This document shows, piece after piece, positions 46,365 to 57,202 of a stretch of 64,000 nucleotides of DNA. The notes beneath the pieces were generated by a model. That model saw nothing but the letters and a program-made list of their open reading frames with translations, was not told where the DNA came from and made no database searches. The stretch is from Pleurodeles waltl (lineage: Eukaryota > Chordata > Amphibia > Caudata > Salamandridae). The position numbers and the translations under genes were made by a program. Position 1 is the first letter of the stretch, and each line of letters opens with the position of its first letter. Where the stretch lies: NCBI RefSeq assembly GCF_031143425.1, contig NC_090448.1, positions 537,124,313-537,188,312 of the forward strand. The letters are read 5' to 3'.

Positions 46365-48342
46365 TGTCAACATCAGGGCAGTGCGCGCTCTATGGGCGAC
46401 TAAAATGCAAAAACCCAGCCTTTATGCAAGAGCATAATTCATGCATTGTGTTTATATGCAGTATGTTAACCTTTTGCATTGCAGACTTTAACCTTGAAAA
46501 ACACTATTAATGATGTTTGCAATAACTGTTCTTTTGCAAGGTATTGCTGCAGACTTACTGAGTGTGTTAGGGTGTGGTTCCTTTCTAGGGCCTTCCAGTA
46601 GCTTTCTCTGCAGCATGACTGGGTGTGGTTTTGGGCTGGGCCAGACTCTATATAATGGAGCTAGCCCAGCTCCACGTGCTCACTATTCAGAGGTCCCGGT
46701 GCAGAGCAGCAGCATTTTCCTGAGATCCTGTTCCGGAGGCCTACCTTGGCGTTCAAGGCCTGCCCTGCATTCTTTTGGTGATCCTTGAGCAGGGTGGTAA
46801 GACGGAGGTCAGGCTGGGCGCCCGACCCCGTTCTAAGAGACTCTTGAGTTTTTTGAGCCTACTCGTAAAACTTTCAGAGTACGCAAATAATTGCTCTGAT
46901 TCAGATCTTGGTGTTCAGATCGGCAAAGGCTTGTGCGATCATTTCATGGCATTTGCATATTCTTGTTGAGTTCGGCAGTGTGCGCGATTCATTCCCGCAT
47001 TTAAATCTTGATGTTCAGATCGCTTACAGAGTGCGCGATCATTTCCTGGCCTTTGCATATTCTTGTTGAGATCAGCAGTGTGCATGATTCATTCCCGCAT
47101 TTAAAACCTTGATGTTCAGAGCCTTACAGAGTGTGCAATCACTTCATGGCATTGCATATTCTTGTTGAGATCAGCAGTGTGTGCGATTCATTCCTGCATT
47201 TAAAACCTTGATGTTCAGATCACTTACAGAGTGAGCGATCCTTTCATGGCATTTACATATTCTTGTTGAGATCGGCAGTGTATGCAATTCATTCCCGCAT
47301 TTAAACCTTGATGTTCAGATCGCTTACAGAGTGCGCGATCATTTCATGGCATTTGCATGTTCTTGTTGAGATCGGCAGTGTGTGCGATTCATTCCCGCAT
47401 TTAAAACCTTGATGTTCAGATTGCTTACAGAGTGCGCGAACATTTCATGGCATTTGCATATTCTTGTTGAGATTGTCAGTGTGCACGATTCGTTCCCGCA
47501 TTTAAACCTTGATGTTCAGATCGCTTACAGAGTGCGCGAACATTTCATGGCATTTGCATATACTTGTTGGAATCGGCAGTGTGCGCAATTCATTTCCCAC
47601 ATTTAAATCTAGGTGTTCAGATCACTTACAGTGTGTGCAATCATTTCATGGCATTTGTCTGTATTTGTTGGAATCGGCAGTGTGCGTAATTCATTTCCCG
47701 CATTTAAACCTTGATGTTCAGATCGCTTACACTGTGCGCGATCATTTCATGGCAATTAAAACTTTGATGTGTAGTGTTTCCTGAAGTGCACACGATTATC
47801 CAGGGCCTTTTGAATTTTCTGCAAAGGTGTTAAATTCAAGATATTACATTCTATGTGCATGTTAAGTCCTTAGTACAATTCCTATTGTTTTCCAGGGAAT
47901 GTTTAGATTACCTTTTGTTCTCATGTAAAGAGCTGATGTTTGTTATGAAACATAATTCTAGAAGGTTCTTATATTCCTAGACAGTATGTGACATTTCATG
48001 AAAAGTTCATATGAAACATTGTATTAACCATTCGTGATTCCTTCCCAGGTACCCAGACATCTTGAGGTCTAGTTATAGTCCTTTCTTAAGTTATCCATGG
48101 TTACAGTATGACAATGCTTAGAATCATAGTCTAGTAAAAATCAATGTGATAATATCTTGATATTGTGTTGTTTAACCTTTTGCTTCCTACAGGTCTCCTT
48201 CCCAGCTGTTCCCATCCTAATCCCCTTTCCCCCCGCTTGGCCTCTCTCAGGCTCTGTGATATTTCTATCAGAGTTTTGGAGCTGCCTAGTGGTGGACATG
48301 TTTGGAGCGTACGCAGTCCCCGAGTATCTGGTCTCCCTAACA
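46365..48342 (+). mobile_element. 3' LTR of the chromovirus, 1978 bp
   Basis: Begins TGTCAACATCAGGGCAGTG and ends GTCTCCCTAACA. It aligns along its length with the 5' LTR except for three additional 101-bp units. Confidence 0.9.
46912..47760 (+). repeat. 101-bp tandem repeat in 3' LTR, 8 units plus partial
   Basis: The CATGGCA marker (once CCTGGCC) recurs near 46944, 47044, 47145, 47247, 47344, 47446, 47546, 47647 and 47750. The unit is the same as in the 5' LTR. Confidence 0.9.
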
Positions 48343-49039
48343 CAACCTCTAAGTGAGTTATAGCCAGTGTTGTGGTAGGCTGTTCTCCAGCTGTACAGGT
48401 AAAAAATCCAGTGCTGTTCCAGTGGCATTTCAACTGTCATCATCCCGCAGTCTCATAGTAGCTTTGTCAGCCGCTGCCTACTCCGAGCGAACACACTTTG
48501 TGTGCACTGCTAGTCTAGCAGAGTCTTGTGCACTGCAGGTGAGCAATACAAAAGCACATGGGCCAGCTCCACTGAAGGGATAAAATATGGTCGACCAGAA
48601 ACTTGAATAAAAGTGCTGGACTGCACAGCAATCTGCGTGGCTCATGAATTTTCATCCTGCATTCAAATGTAACCTTTGTGAAGTTCCATAAAAGTCAAAC
48701 TAGATTAATGAGAACAATGTTCTCTCCTTTTGTTTGTAATACTTGCCACAGTTTGTCTTTGTTAACATTTTCTATAGCTGCTTTATAATCAAAAAAGACA
48801 GAAAATAGTTATTTTTCTGTAAGAGCATGAAGTTCTGTGTCACACTTCTTGGTCATTCTTGGTGGGTATGAATGGATTTACTACTGCAGACTCATAAATT
48901 CCGATCAAGTCCTGAATTCCTATGAGTGGTTTGCCTTGGATGTTTTAAAACGCTAACAAACATACATTTGTGGGTGTTTGAAATGTGATCTCTAGTGGTT
49001 TGTACCCTGGCCAAATAGGCACCCTCACTCTAGTGAGAG
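48343..49039. other. Inter-element stretch with AATAAA motif and RT relic
   Basis: An AATAAA is at about 48606, followed by CTGCACAGCAATCTG-type sequence that may be an LTR end. A short RT relic is annotated separately. From about 48990 the sequence belongs to the dispersed repeat into which the retrovirus inserted (it continues at 59886). Confidence 0.4.
48675..48795 (-). pseudogene. LINE reverse transcriptase motif A relic
   Basis: Minus-strand translation reads FFDYKAAIENVNKDKLWQVL followed by QTKGENIVLINL and a stop. The pattern F-x-D-Y-x-A-A with a following DKLW is RT motif A of non-LTR elements. About 120 bases survive, too little to name a clade. Confidence 0.5.
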
Positions 49040-50063
49040 TGTCGCGTTGGCTCTCATTATCCTAAATGAGACTACTGGATTTCTAGGTAGCAGGGTCGTT
49101 CCTGGTGTGGGGGACTGAGTCTGACCCACTAAGAAGGACCCCTGTCACCTTCAATCTGTTTTTGCTCCGGCTAACTAGCAGTGCCCCATCTCTCCCAAGT
49201 GGAAGGGATGATTGGGCAGCAGAGCACATGACATCTTTAGAACTTCTCAGGGAAGTCATGGTTGCTCAGATCCCAACCAGCTCTCTCATTCACGGTATAA
49301 TCTCATATACAAATGTCAAAGGCAGTTTAAGTTTTATAGATTGATTTAATAAAACGACTGCATTTTAGATAATAAGGCGTGAGCCGCAATAACCAGAACC
49401 ATACAACACAGTAGGATTGAAATAGTCACGAGAAGAGTGAAACATAAGAATAACGCTATCATAGTGTTAATAGATTACGTTCTCTCTAATTAAGTTCTAT
49501 TTCGAGCACAGCATGTTATGCTCTAAGCTTGCCTTTCAGATTCCCTGGGAAGACATCAACCCTCATACCTGAGCAAAGGCCTGTGATCTGGATCAGCATC
49601 CGCAACAGGGCAGTCAGTGTCTAGTTGTGGTTCCCTGTTCGGAATCTCCCTCTTGCGTGTATTAGGACAAGGAAGTGTTTTTATAACTAACATGTCGATG
49701 TGGTAACAAAACGTCCCTACGCAAGAATGTATATCGTCTACAACCCAAAGACTAAACTCCTACCACGTCTATCGGCAATGTACCAGACTGTATCCTTGAC
49801 TGAAGACAGAGTGAGCAAGAATGTGTTATTGAGAACTCCGGTGCTGAAGTAGGCTAAACAGTGTGATATAAAAAAATAAAACAAGACCGTAGAACTGGCT
49901 ATTGAAAAATAACAGTACGAAGCTGAATAAAATGCATCTAGAGCAAAGTGCACAGAGGCCCGATGCTGCGAGCAAAGGAATAAAATGCATCCAGGGCAAA
50001 GTGCACAAAGGCCTAACGCCTGACGCAAACGCGCAAAGGCTACATAAAAATGGCTACACTACA
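49040..50063 (-). mobile_element. 3' LTR of the foamy-like provirus, 1024 bp
   Basis: On the minus strand it starts TGTAGTGTAGCC and ends CCAACGCGACA. Near its start is a tandem pair of about 52-bp units (TTTATTC/CTTTGCTCGCAGC... to GCACTTTGC; plus strand 49925-50020). A TATAAAAA box is at 49685-49678 and an ATTAAA at about 49350-49345, which would set R to roughly 300 bases. Confidence 0.9.
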
Positions 50064-50075
50064 CCCTCCCCTTGT
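50064..50075 (-). other. Polypurine tract of the foamy-like provirus
   Basis: The minus strand reads ACAAGGGGAGGG directly before the TG of the 3' LTR. Confidence 0.85.
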
Positions 50076-50263
50076 CGGTACAAAGTGGTTCTAATCAAAG
50101 CGTAAAATAAAAAATATATATATATGCCCCAGATATAAAAATCTACAAAACACATTTCGACAAGTCCAGAGGACACCAAAGCACAAAAAACTCTAAATTA
50201 AAAAATTTAAGCATGTGACTTGAAAGCCAAATTCATACAATGTCAATTTTGAATAAATCCAAT

Positions 50264-50731
50264 TCAAATGGAAGTCACGGAAAGCAGGATATTCTCCACT
50301 TCGGCAGATGACAAGACCGGAAAATCCACGCCAAACACAAAACAAAAGCAGGTGCGTTCCATAGCCCCAGAACCATCCAAGGCGGCATCCCGTGCAGGAC
50401 CTATGAACGAGTTAATATCATCTTCGTCCAGGAAGGGAATCTCGTAAACTGCCTCACGAAGCAAACGCAGCCGCAGGGCGCATGTCTGGGAATGAGCCCT
50501 GACCGGGAACATCAACAGATCAGCATCAACCACTGGGGGGCGCTGCAGTGAGAGACAGAGAGCTAGTGCATGTTCAAATGAGCACCAAAGGCACCGAAAC
50601 ACGGGTTGCACACAATCAAAAACCGGTCTGAATGACAGGGACCAGTCACACTCCAAATGTCCCAGGAGTGTTGCTCCAAAATGCTGCATCACGCGTTCAC
50701 GACACAGCTGCACCGGTGGAAACGCCCACAT
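50264..50731 (-). CDS. Intact 155-codon ORF between env and 3' LTR, unknown function
   Basis: It begins with a true ATG (50731-50729), overlaps the end of env by 35 bases in another frame and ends 200 bases before the 3' LTR. It has no stop or frameshift although every other gene of the provirus is broken. In foamy viruses this position holds the accessory genes, including the transcriptional activator, so an accessory or regulatory role is the natural guess; I recognise no sequence similarity to any known protein. The product would have nine cysteines (five between residues 28 and 59), an acidic stretch LDEDDIN at 101-107 and no signal peptide or clear membrane segment. Chance survival of an open frame this size is possible. 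Confidence 0.5.
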   Translation of the reverse strand: MWAFPPVQLCRERVMQHFGATLLGHLECDWSLSFRPVFDCVQPVFRCLWCSFEHALALCLSLQRPPVVDADLLMFPVRAHSQTCALRLRLLREAVYEIPFLDEDDINSFIGPARDAALDGSGAMERTCFCFVFGVDFPVLSSAEVENILLSVTSI

Positions 50732-53565
50732 TCAATCTTGTTGCGGCGGGACAGCCATTGCGGAAGAACAACAGCAACAGCAAAACACCAGCCAATAAAG
50801 CCAACGTTATCGGAAATCCTCCAAAAATGCTTCCGAAAATAGAATGAATAGCCGAAGGTATCAAACCGAATATGGAAGAGAAGGCATGAGCAAAACCAAC
50901 ACCAACGGCTTTGAAAAAACGTGTTATCCCAGCAGTGCTGAATGCATTAAATATACGTGCCACGAGTTCACCAAAGTGGCTCGGAAAGTTAGTATTTAAC
51001 AGGGACTGTATTTCTGCTGATGACCTCGCCACCTGAAGTGCGTAGGTCTCGCGTGCAGATGTATTGGCCACATGCTTTTGAAACAATAGAACCTTTAGTC
51101 GACTCAACTTGTCGAAATTCACCTTGGAAGTAGGAATGTGAGGCCACCTTTAGATAGCAAGTCAAGTTCACAACCGAGGCATTACACACCCCATGCAAGG
51201 ACAGCTGCTTACAAACCATCGAATGGCTGACAGACGTTTCGCATGCACTACCGCTAAGAAAAACCTCTCTCATGCCATTAAGACATCTGTATAAAAAGGG
51301 AAGCTCCCACACCTCATGTATGTAACTGTCTCCCAATCTTTCATATCTGCCCACCGGAACATGTTTCAAACAAGAAGTGAATTGTAATGTGGAAATAGGC
51401 AGATTAATAACCCCGTGTATTAACCATTCAGCTGAAGGAACCTCGGCCACGGTAAAAGGCAACCTCTCCAATTTTTCAATATTCAACATAACATATGTCG
51501 CTTCCTTTTTCGCCATCAGCTGTTGTTGACGTGTCAAATTAAAAGAAAAAATATCTCCCTGGCACTGATGTGCTGCCACGGAACGCGACCTGCCTTCAGT
51601 GTCTGAAGTGTCCAACCCAACTGCATAATGGATCGTGTCTGACTCTGTCCATGATACAAAGAAGACATATCTGATCTAATAATGTCTATAGCAGAGGAAA
51701 CAATGTTGTCAATCGTATATATACGGTCGGACAAGGTATGTATTCCATTATCCATAACAGATAAGACTTGTTTCAAATTCTCTTGATCTATCTGCCTCAA
51801 CCGGGCCACTGCCTCCTGTTGGGAAAGTTTCCATATCTCATTGTACACTTCCTACAAAAAACGTTTTCTCAGGGGCACACTCGGGCCTGACAAAAAATCT
51901 TGCAAGTCAGTATAATTAGACAGAAGCGTGAGATGTGTTTTAACTGCATCAAGCGTGGATGATTTTAACCATTGTTGACATAGTTTCCCGACGCTATATG
52001 TAGTAATGACATCAGCATGTTCAGGTGATATGTAGCGAGGGTCTGCCTTACTTGTCCTGAAACCCCTTGAGGAGGTGACAAAACGCTGATGACACCCATT
52101 TGTGTCTATGGGCCACAATAACCACCCGCCTGAACGTGTCAATGAAGTGTCAAACTTACCATTCTGGACCCACTCTGTAAGCTCACTAAAAGTGGCATTG
52201 ATATATCGCTGCCAATCTTTCATTTTGGAAGGGACAGGTATGCCAGTCATATTCAATTCTCTAATTGTTGCTCAGCCCAAACAGCTAGTCTGTTGTACAG
52301 TGTCATTTAAGAAAATCATTTGGACAGGAATGAGACATGCTCTAAACAATGTTTCTCTACCCTGCGTCTGCCAATGTTTTGTTCCCCAAACACTTTTCAA
52401 ATCAACATTTTTTGACCAATACTCATACCCCTCAATAGACAGTTGGGAAAAAAACAAATTTGAATACAGGAATTCTGTATTAGTCAACAGTATTTGCTTA
52501 TTTGCATGCGGAGTTAATTTAAAATAATAGGACTTAGCACTTGTTTGATGATGCCCAGAAAAGTATGCAAATTTGTCAGAATAAGTTTTAGAACTCCCTC
52601 GTGGAGGAGTCGGGCAATGTTCCCATTGCATATAGTCAAATATTGTTTTAGGACTACTGGCTTTATGAATAAAGTGGTGCCCATAATAATTGTAACAAAA
52701 CATGTCACCATCATTATCTCTATATTGGTAAGCATCTTCATTTTCATAGACAGTATAATATTGCAACTCTGTCAACATAGAATCAACTGTCTTCACGTCC
52801 CAATCATCAGATACAATGCCTGGTATTACTAGTATGGCTATCATTCATTGATAACTTTAGAACATATGGTATTTGAATTATCTCAGTGGGACCATATATA
52901 TCAAACATTACTCTATCCCACACAATCCCATCCGGAATAGGCACAGCGGAAATGTTCACAAAGGACAAGTCTCTTCGAACCTTATGTGATGAAAAATGTG
53001 GCTTCAACACCTCTTCCACCTGCTCAACCTCTGATCTCTCAGGAAGAAAATGACCATGTATTACTAGAAAAAAGGTAACGACAAACCCTATCCACAGAAA
53101 AAAAGCCATCAGAGTCATGAAAAGCCACAGATAGTTCCAAGGAAAAACAAAATATGTATCTTTAAGCCAATACAGCAGCTTACGTGGACCCGGGTCAGGT
53201 GTTAAAGAGGACAAAGAGTCCGATATACCATCATCGTTGGTATTAAAGCATCCAGAGGCAGTTCTCGCAAAAGGTGCCACCGTAAACAAAGGAGTAGCAG
53301 GTGTCTCTCACCGTGGTACACTGTAGATAACACCCTCGGCAACATCAGTAGTCACAGCGACTTGATCAAAGGATTCCAAATTATTTGCTGTCAGTGGAAT
53401 AATAGTAAGATCATCTTCCACCCTCCCCAAGCTCGGAGAGGAAACAGCGTTGGTGCAAATCACCTGCAGCGGAACATCTTCCCGAGTAGTGAGAGGGATT
53501 CGGGAACTACTGGGCTTTCCTCTTGGTCTGCTGTGCAGAATCGGCCACATGTTGTAACTTGACAT
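50697..53565 (-). pseudogene. env: Foamy-like Env glycoprotein, decayed
   Basis: Env mediates receptor binding and membrane fusion. The likely start is the ATG at 53565, overlapping the end of pol. A stop near 53308 interrupts the N-terminal part. The leader then continues in frame, with a hydrophobic segment at about 53139-53053 (WLFMTLMAFFLWIGFVV) and KVRRDL, a furin-type site, near 52980. The surface region has several N-x-S/T sites. A basic RKR near 51864-51856 is the probable surface/transmembrane boundary, followed at once by a stop. The C-terminal part has a membrane segment (PITLALLAGVLLLLLFF, about 50813-50763) and a short tail. Total span about 950 codons, as in foamy viruses. In-frame stops near 53308, 52272 and 51852 and frameshifts near 52845, 51600 and 51100 make it non-functional. 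Confidence 0.82.
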
Positions 53566-54347
53566 TGTCAATGGAGACAAAGCGATTTTCCTTGGCTCCT
53601 TGCAACGGCGGCAAAATCACAGTCCTTGTTCCGTGGATTCCCAGTACAGGGACTGGTGCTCGATACGAAGGGCAAAATTCTTCTTTCACTGCGACCTTTT
53701 CACGCACAAGATCCCCAACTCTGGGAATCCAACCAGTAGGCGTAACTGGCTCATCCTTAATTCCAGTGGAGGCAGTACTTGCAGAAGAGTTATCTTCACA
53801 GAATTGTTGTAAATCCTGCAAAACAGTGACACGATCATTTATGTCAAAAGGCGTTTCCGACGCCTCCGCAACAGGACCATCTAGATCTGGAACAAACATT
53901 CGTGTTCCGAACAGGCACTCATATGAAGTACGACCCCCCAGGGACCTTCTAGGCAAGTTATTCAGTGCTCTCTGTACGCCATACAGGTGGGTTAGCCAAC
54001 TACGACCCGTACCTATAACTCTAGCCGTTAAGGGTTGCTTTAAATCGCGATTTAAATGCTCCACAACAGAATTTCCCTTGGGATGAAATGGAGATGAGAA
54101 CTGGAGCTGGACCCCCAACGAAGCCATGGCGTCCCTGAATGCCTTAGAAGCAAAAGCAGGGCCCTGGTCCGAATGGAAAGCCGCAACTGCATATGTACGG
54201 ACAAAGATGCGCAAATCTTTAATAACAGTTTGAGCGTCAGCCGAGCGCTGTGGCCACACCCACACAAACCTGGAGCACGAATCTACAGCTACCAAAATAT
54301 ATTTGTATGCACTATCTGGTGTCAGCGGACCACAATGATCTACACAC
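53507..54347 (-). pseudogene. pol: Foamy-like integrase core and C terminus
   Basis: Downstream of an LTR-fragment insertion, the minus-strand frame reads CVDHCGPLTPDSAYKYILV, with the first catalytic Asp, then AAFHSDQGPAFASKAF with the second and HPKGNSVVEHLNRDLK with Glu, the D,D-35-E triad. ALNNLPRRSLGGRTSYECLF and a C-terminal domain with GWIPRVGDLVREKV follow. It ends in a Lys/Arg-rich tail at 53507. The three catalytic residues are kept; the break is upstream, where the insertion at 54348-54538 separates this part from the zinc-binding domain. The open frame's apparent first Met lies in inserted LTR sequence. Confidence 0.88.
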
Positions 54348-54538
54348 TTAATTAGAGAGAACATAATCTATTAACACAGTGATAGCGTTATTCTTATGTT
54401 TCACTCTTCTCGTGACTATTTCAATCCTACTGTGTTGTATGGTTCTGGTTATTGCGGCTCACGCCTTGTTATCTAAAATGCAGTTGTTTTATTAAATCAA
54501 TCTATAAAACTTAAACTGCCTTTGTCATTTGTATATGA
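54348..54538 (+). mobile_element. Inverted 191-bp LTR fragment inside integrase
   Basis: This segment is about 95% identical by eye to the complement of an internal LTR segment (49302-49494 in the 3' LTR, and the corresponding 5' LTR region), so it lies opposite to the provirus. TACACAC stands on both sides (54341-54347 and 54539-54545), a 7-bp direct repeat. It contains neither end of the LTR. It introduces a stop and a frame break in pol. Confidence 0.88.
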
Positions 54539-54544
54539 TACACA

Positions 54545-57202
54545 CACTGTAATGGTTTATTTGATATCAGAAGAGGTGTCCGCGGCGGGCGCTTAGCCGT
54601 CGAAACTTTAATTTGTTGACAGATGTCACAACAAAGGACATACTGCTTCGTCTCTTTATAAAGACCAGGCCGCCAATACCGGGCCTGTAACAGCGAAATT
54701 GTGGCAGCCACGGCAGCATGTGCAGATGCTGCCCCCTCATGTGCTGCAGTAATTAATTGTGGTTGCACTATTTTATTGGGCATGTCGCGTACACCTACGC
54801 CTGGAATCTTAACCTCAGCGTTCAGCATACCACCCATTGAGTAATGATATTTAGATGGAAATCCTCTAGGATAAGGCGTGCCATCAGCCGTAGCTTTTAT
54901 GGCTGCCAAAATCTCTGTGTCTGGTTTGGAACTCGAACGAGTTACTGCGGCCACAGTGGCAACAGCCACTGCCGATTTCGCGGCTTCATCAGCCAAAGTA
55001 TTTCCAGCAACGTGTATCCCAACGTGCTGGTGTCCAAGAGTATGTACAACATAGACTTTAGGAAGCGTCTCCTTCAGATCCTCTACCTTCCCCCACAGTA
55101 ATCTGTGTTTTATGGTGTTACCCTTGGAATCTCTGAACCCATTTAACCTCCAGTAATGCAAATATTCATTGAAAGACTGAACACAGTAATAGGAGTCACA
55201 AACAAGCAGTGTAAACTGTGCCGGATCCGTATGTTCCAAGGCCAATAATAGAGCTTTCAGCTCAGCCAACTGTGCTGTACAGTCCCCCAACGTATGTGTA
55301 TAAGTATGTTGGGGGCAGAACTTCTCCCCCTCCATATAGCCTCTCACCACCGCACATGCAGCAGAATATTGGTGTTTTGTCCCCACCATTGGTTGCGCAG
55401 AGCCATCGGTGTACATGACTACTTGATATTGATCAATAGGCAACGTGCCAATGGGAACAGGGTATTCTATCTCATATTGGAGAAATTCCTGTGTCTGTAG
55501 CTTTGGGTCAAAAATGTAATCTACATCAGTGGCTGTCAAAGACGTAGCCCATTGTATCCATCGCGGGTGTAATGCTTTCGCATTAGGAACACTTGCCTTC
55601 GTAACAGCCTCTAGGGCCGGAATCGGGGAAACGACAATGATGCGTTTGCCCTGGGTAAGAGGTCGTTCTTTAATAACAGCCATCTGTACAGCAGTGAGAA
55701 TCTTCTCTGTTTGTGCAAAACGTTGTTCTGCAGTAGAATACAAGTGAGACTTGTATCCTATCGGGACTGTCTCACCTTCATTAAAGGTGACATACGTAAA
55801 CCCAACGGCCCCAGCTATAACCCTGATGACCAGATGTGTCTTATTGTCCCGTGTGTGTAAATGCTTTGCAGCTAGGAGAATATTTTGCAAGTCTCGAAGA
55901 GTATGTGTAAGCTCAATCGTCCAAAATCTACTCGAGAAATCTGGGCGAATCAACTCGTACAATGGTTTTATACATGTAGCATAATCAGGAATGTAAGTTC
56001 TGCCAAAATTTAGAAATCCCAACAATGACTGGAGTTTCTTAATCGTATTAGGAAGCTGCAATTGTGCACATTTTTCCAAAAAGTGTGGCGCTAGGCTCTT
56101 ACCTTCATTAGACAGCTCAAATCCCAAGAAAATGATGCTGAGGAAGGCAATTTTCGATTTTTTGAAGTTGAATTTGTAGCCAATATCTGCAAATCCCACA
56201 ACAATGTGGGCTACCCGCCTTTAAATGTTGTAGTAACTCGTCATCTGTGAGATATATATCATCAACATATGACAATGCTTCAGGGTCCAGTTCGTGCAAT
56301 ATTTCAGTCACACGAGCCGAAAACAGTCCTGGGCTATTCTTATACCCCTGAGGCAAATGACAATTTTTTTTCTGAGAGCCAAATGCACTGAAGCTCGTAA
56401 AATCCCTGCTTTCGGGCACTATATTCTGGCAGAAGAAACCATTCAAGATATCTAAAGTGGTTTTGTATTTTTTACGCACAATATTATTCATGAGTGCTGC
56501 GCTATGTTAATTTTGTATAACATATGTACGTGCATGTCCGTTCAAATGTCTGTAGTCCACCACTATTCTATAAGAATGGTCCGGTTTAGCTACAGGGAAT
56601 AAGGGATTATTCATCGGCGAGACACAGGGTTCAATAACTCCCTGGTACTCCAACTGTGTAAGTATGTTTCTCACCGATGCCCTCGCTTCATATTTAATAG
56701 GATATTGCGGTTGTGGCTGAGATTCGCCCTTAATCGGAATTACATGATAAGGAGAATCCCTATCCCACCCCACAGGATTTCTATATAAGGCGGGTGCTTG
56801 TGCCAGAGCCCATTTGATGCTATAGAACTCTGCGAGTTCTCCTGGAACGAGAGGTGAGAACAAAGGTGTAATAACCTCCTCCCCAACTGGACAGTCACGT
56901 ACAAAGTCAGGGGGCCAATCCTGTTCGGCCAGCAAAATGTCATATATCTTGACTACACGATCCCAAAAGATTGCGTTTATAGTGCGCTCAATCTCCCCTT
57001 CCAATTGTAAAGTTACTGTATAAACTCTGTCGGGATCAGAGACACGCAAATCTGCTGTTTCAACTTGTATGAAGTCATCAGTTGCTTTCACCTCCAGATG
57101 CTCTAGAAGATTCCGGCGAACTATTGTGACCTCTGCCGCGCTGTCTAACAGTGCTAGTGCCCATGTCTTGTTCTTCAAGAGAACTCTCTTCCTGTGTGGC
57201 AT
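54545..57202 (-). pseudogene. pol: Foamy-like protease, RT, RNase H and integrase zinc domain
   Basis: The frame begins MPHRKRVLLKNKTWALALLD at 57202, inside the end of gag and in another frame, as expected of a separately started Pol. Protease motif: ALLDSAAEVTIV. RT: NNPLFPVAKPDHSYRIVVDY in the fingers, then LPQGYKNSPGLFSARV and LSYVDDIYLTDDELL, the active site, near 56270. RNase H: VVMYTDGSAQPMVG, CTAQLAELKALLLAL, VCDSYYCVQSF and HVAGNTLADEAAKS. The integrase zinc part has AHEGAASAHAAVAAT and CCDICQQIKV near 54625. Lesions: an in-frame stop near 56507, a frameshift near 56210 and the LTR-fragment insertion. The RNase H and spacer arrangement is closer to foamy/ERV-L-type Pol than to other retroviruses; this was judged from motifs only. 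Confidence 0.88.

Larger units (their letters stand above)
39514..48342 (+). mobile_element. Full-length Ty3/gypsy chromovirus, 8.8 kb
   Basis: Two LTRs enclose gag, protease, RT/RNase H, integrase and a chromodomain. The flanks caacg (39509-39513) and caacc (48343-48347) are a 5-bp target duplication with one mismatch. The Pol order PR-RT-RH-IN and the C-terminal chromodomain place it among vertebrate chromoviruses, a group reported from fish and amphibians. By eye the LTRs differ at about 20 of the first 530 bases, so insertion was not recent. Every ORF has at least one lesion, and a MITE has inserted into gag. Flanking DNA on either side was not identified. Confidence 0.93.

Noticed and set aside
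46912..47760. Regular repeats resembling a CRISPR array
   Set aside because: Units are contiguous 101-bp tandem copies without unique spacers, inside an LTR of a eukaryotic retrotransposon.
49738..50028. 96-codon minus-strand ORF in the retroviral LTR
   Set aside because: Contains a tandem duplicated segment of U3 and is partly repeated in the other LTR (59656-59838); no evidence that it is translated.
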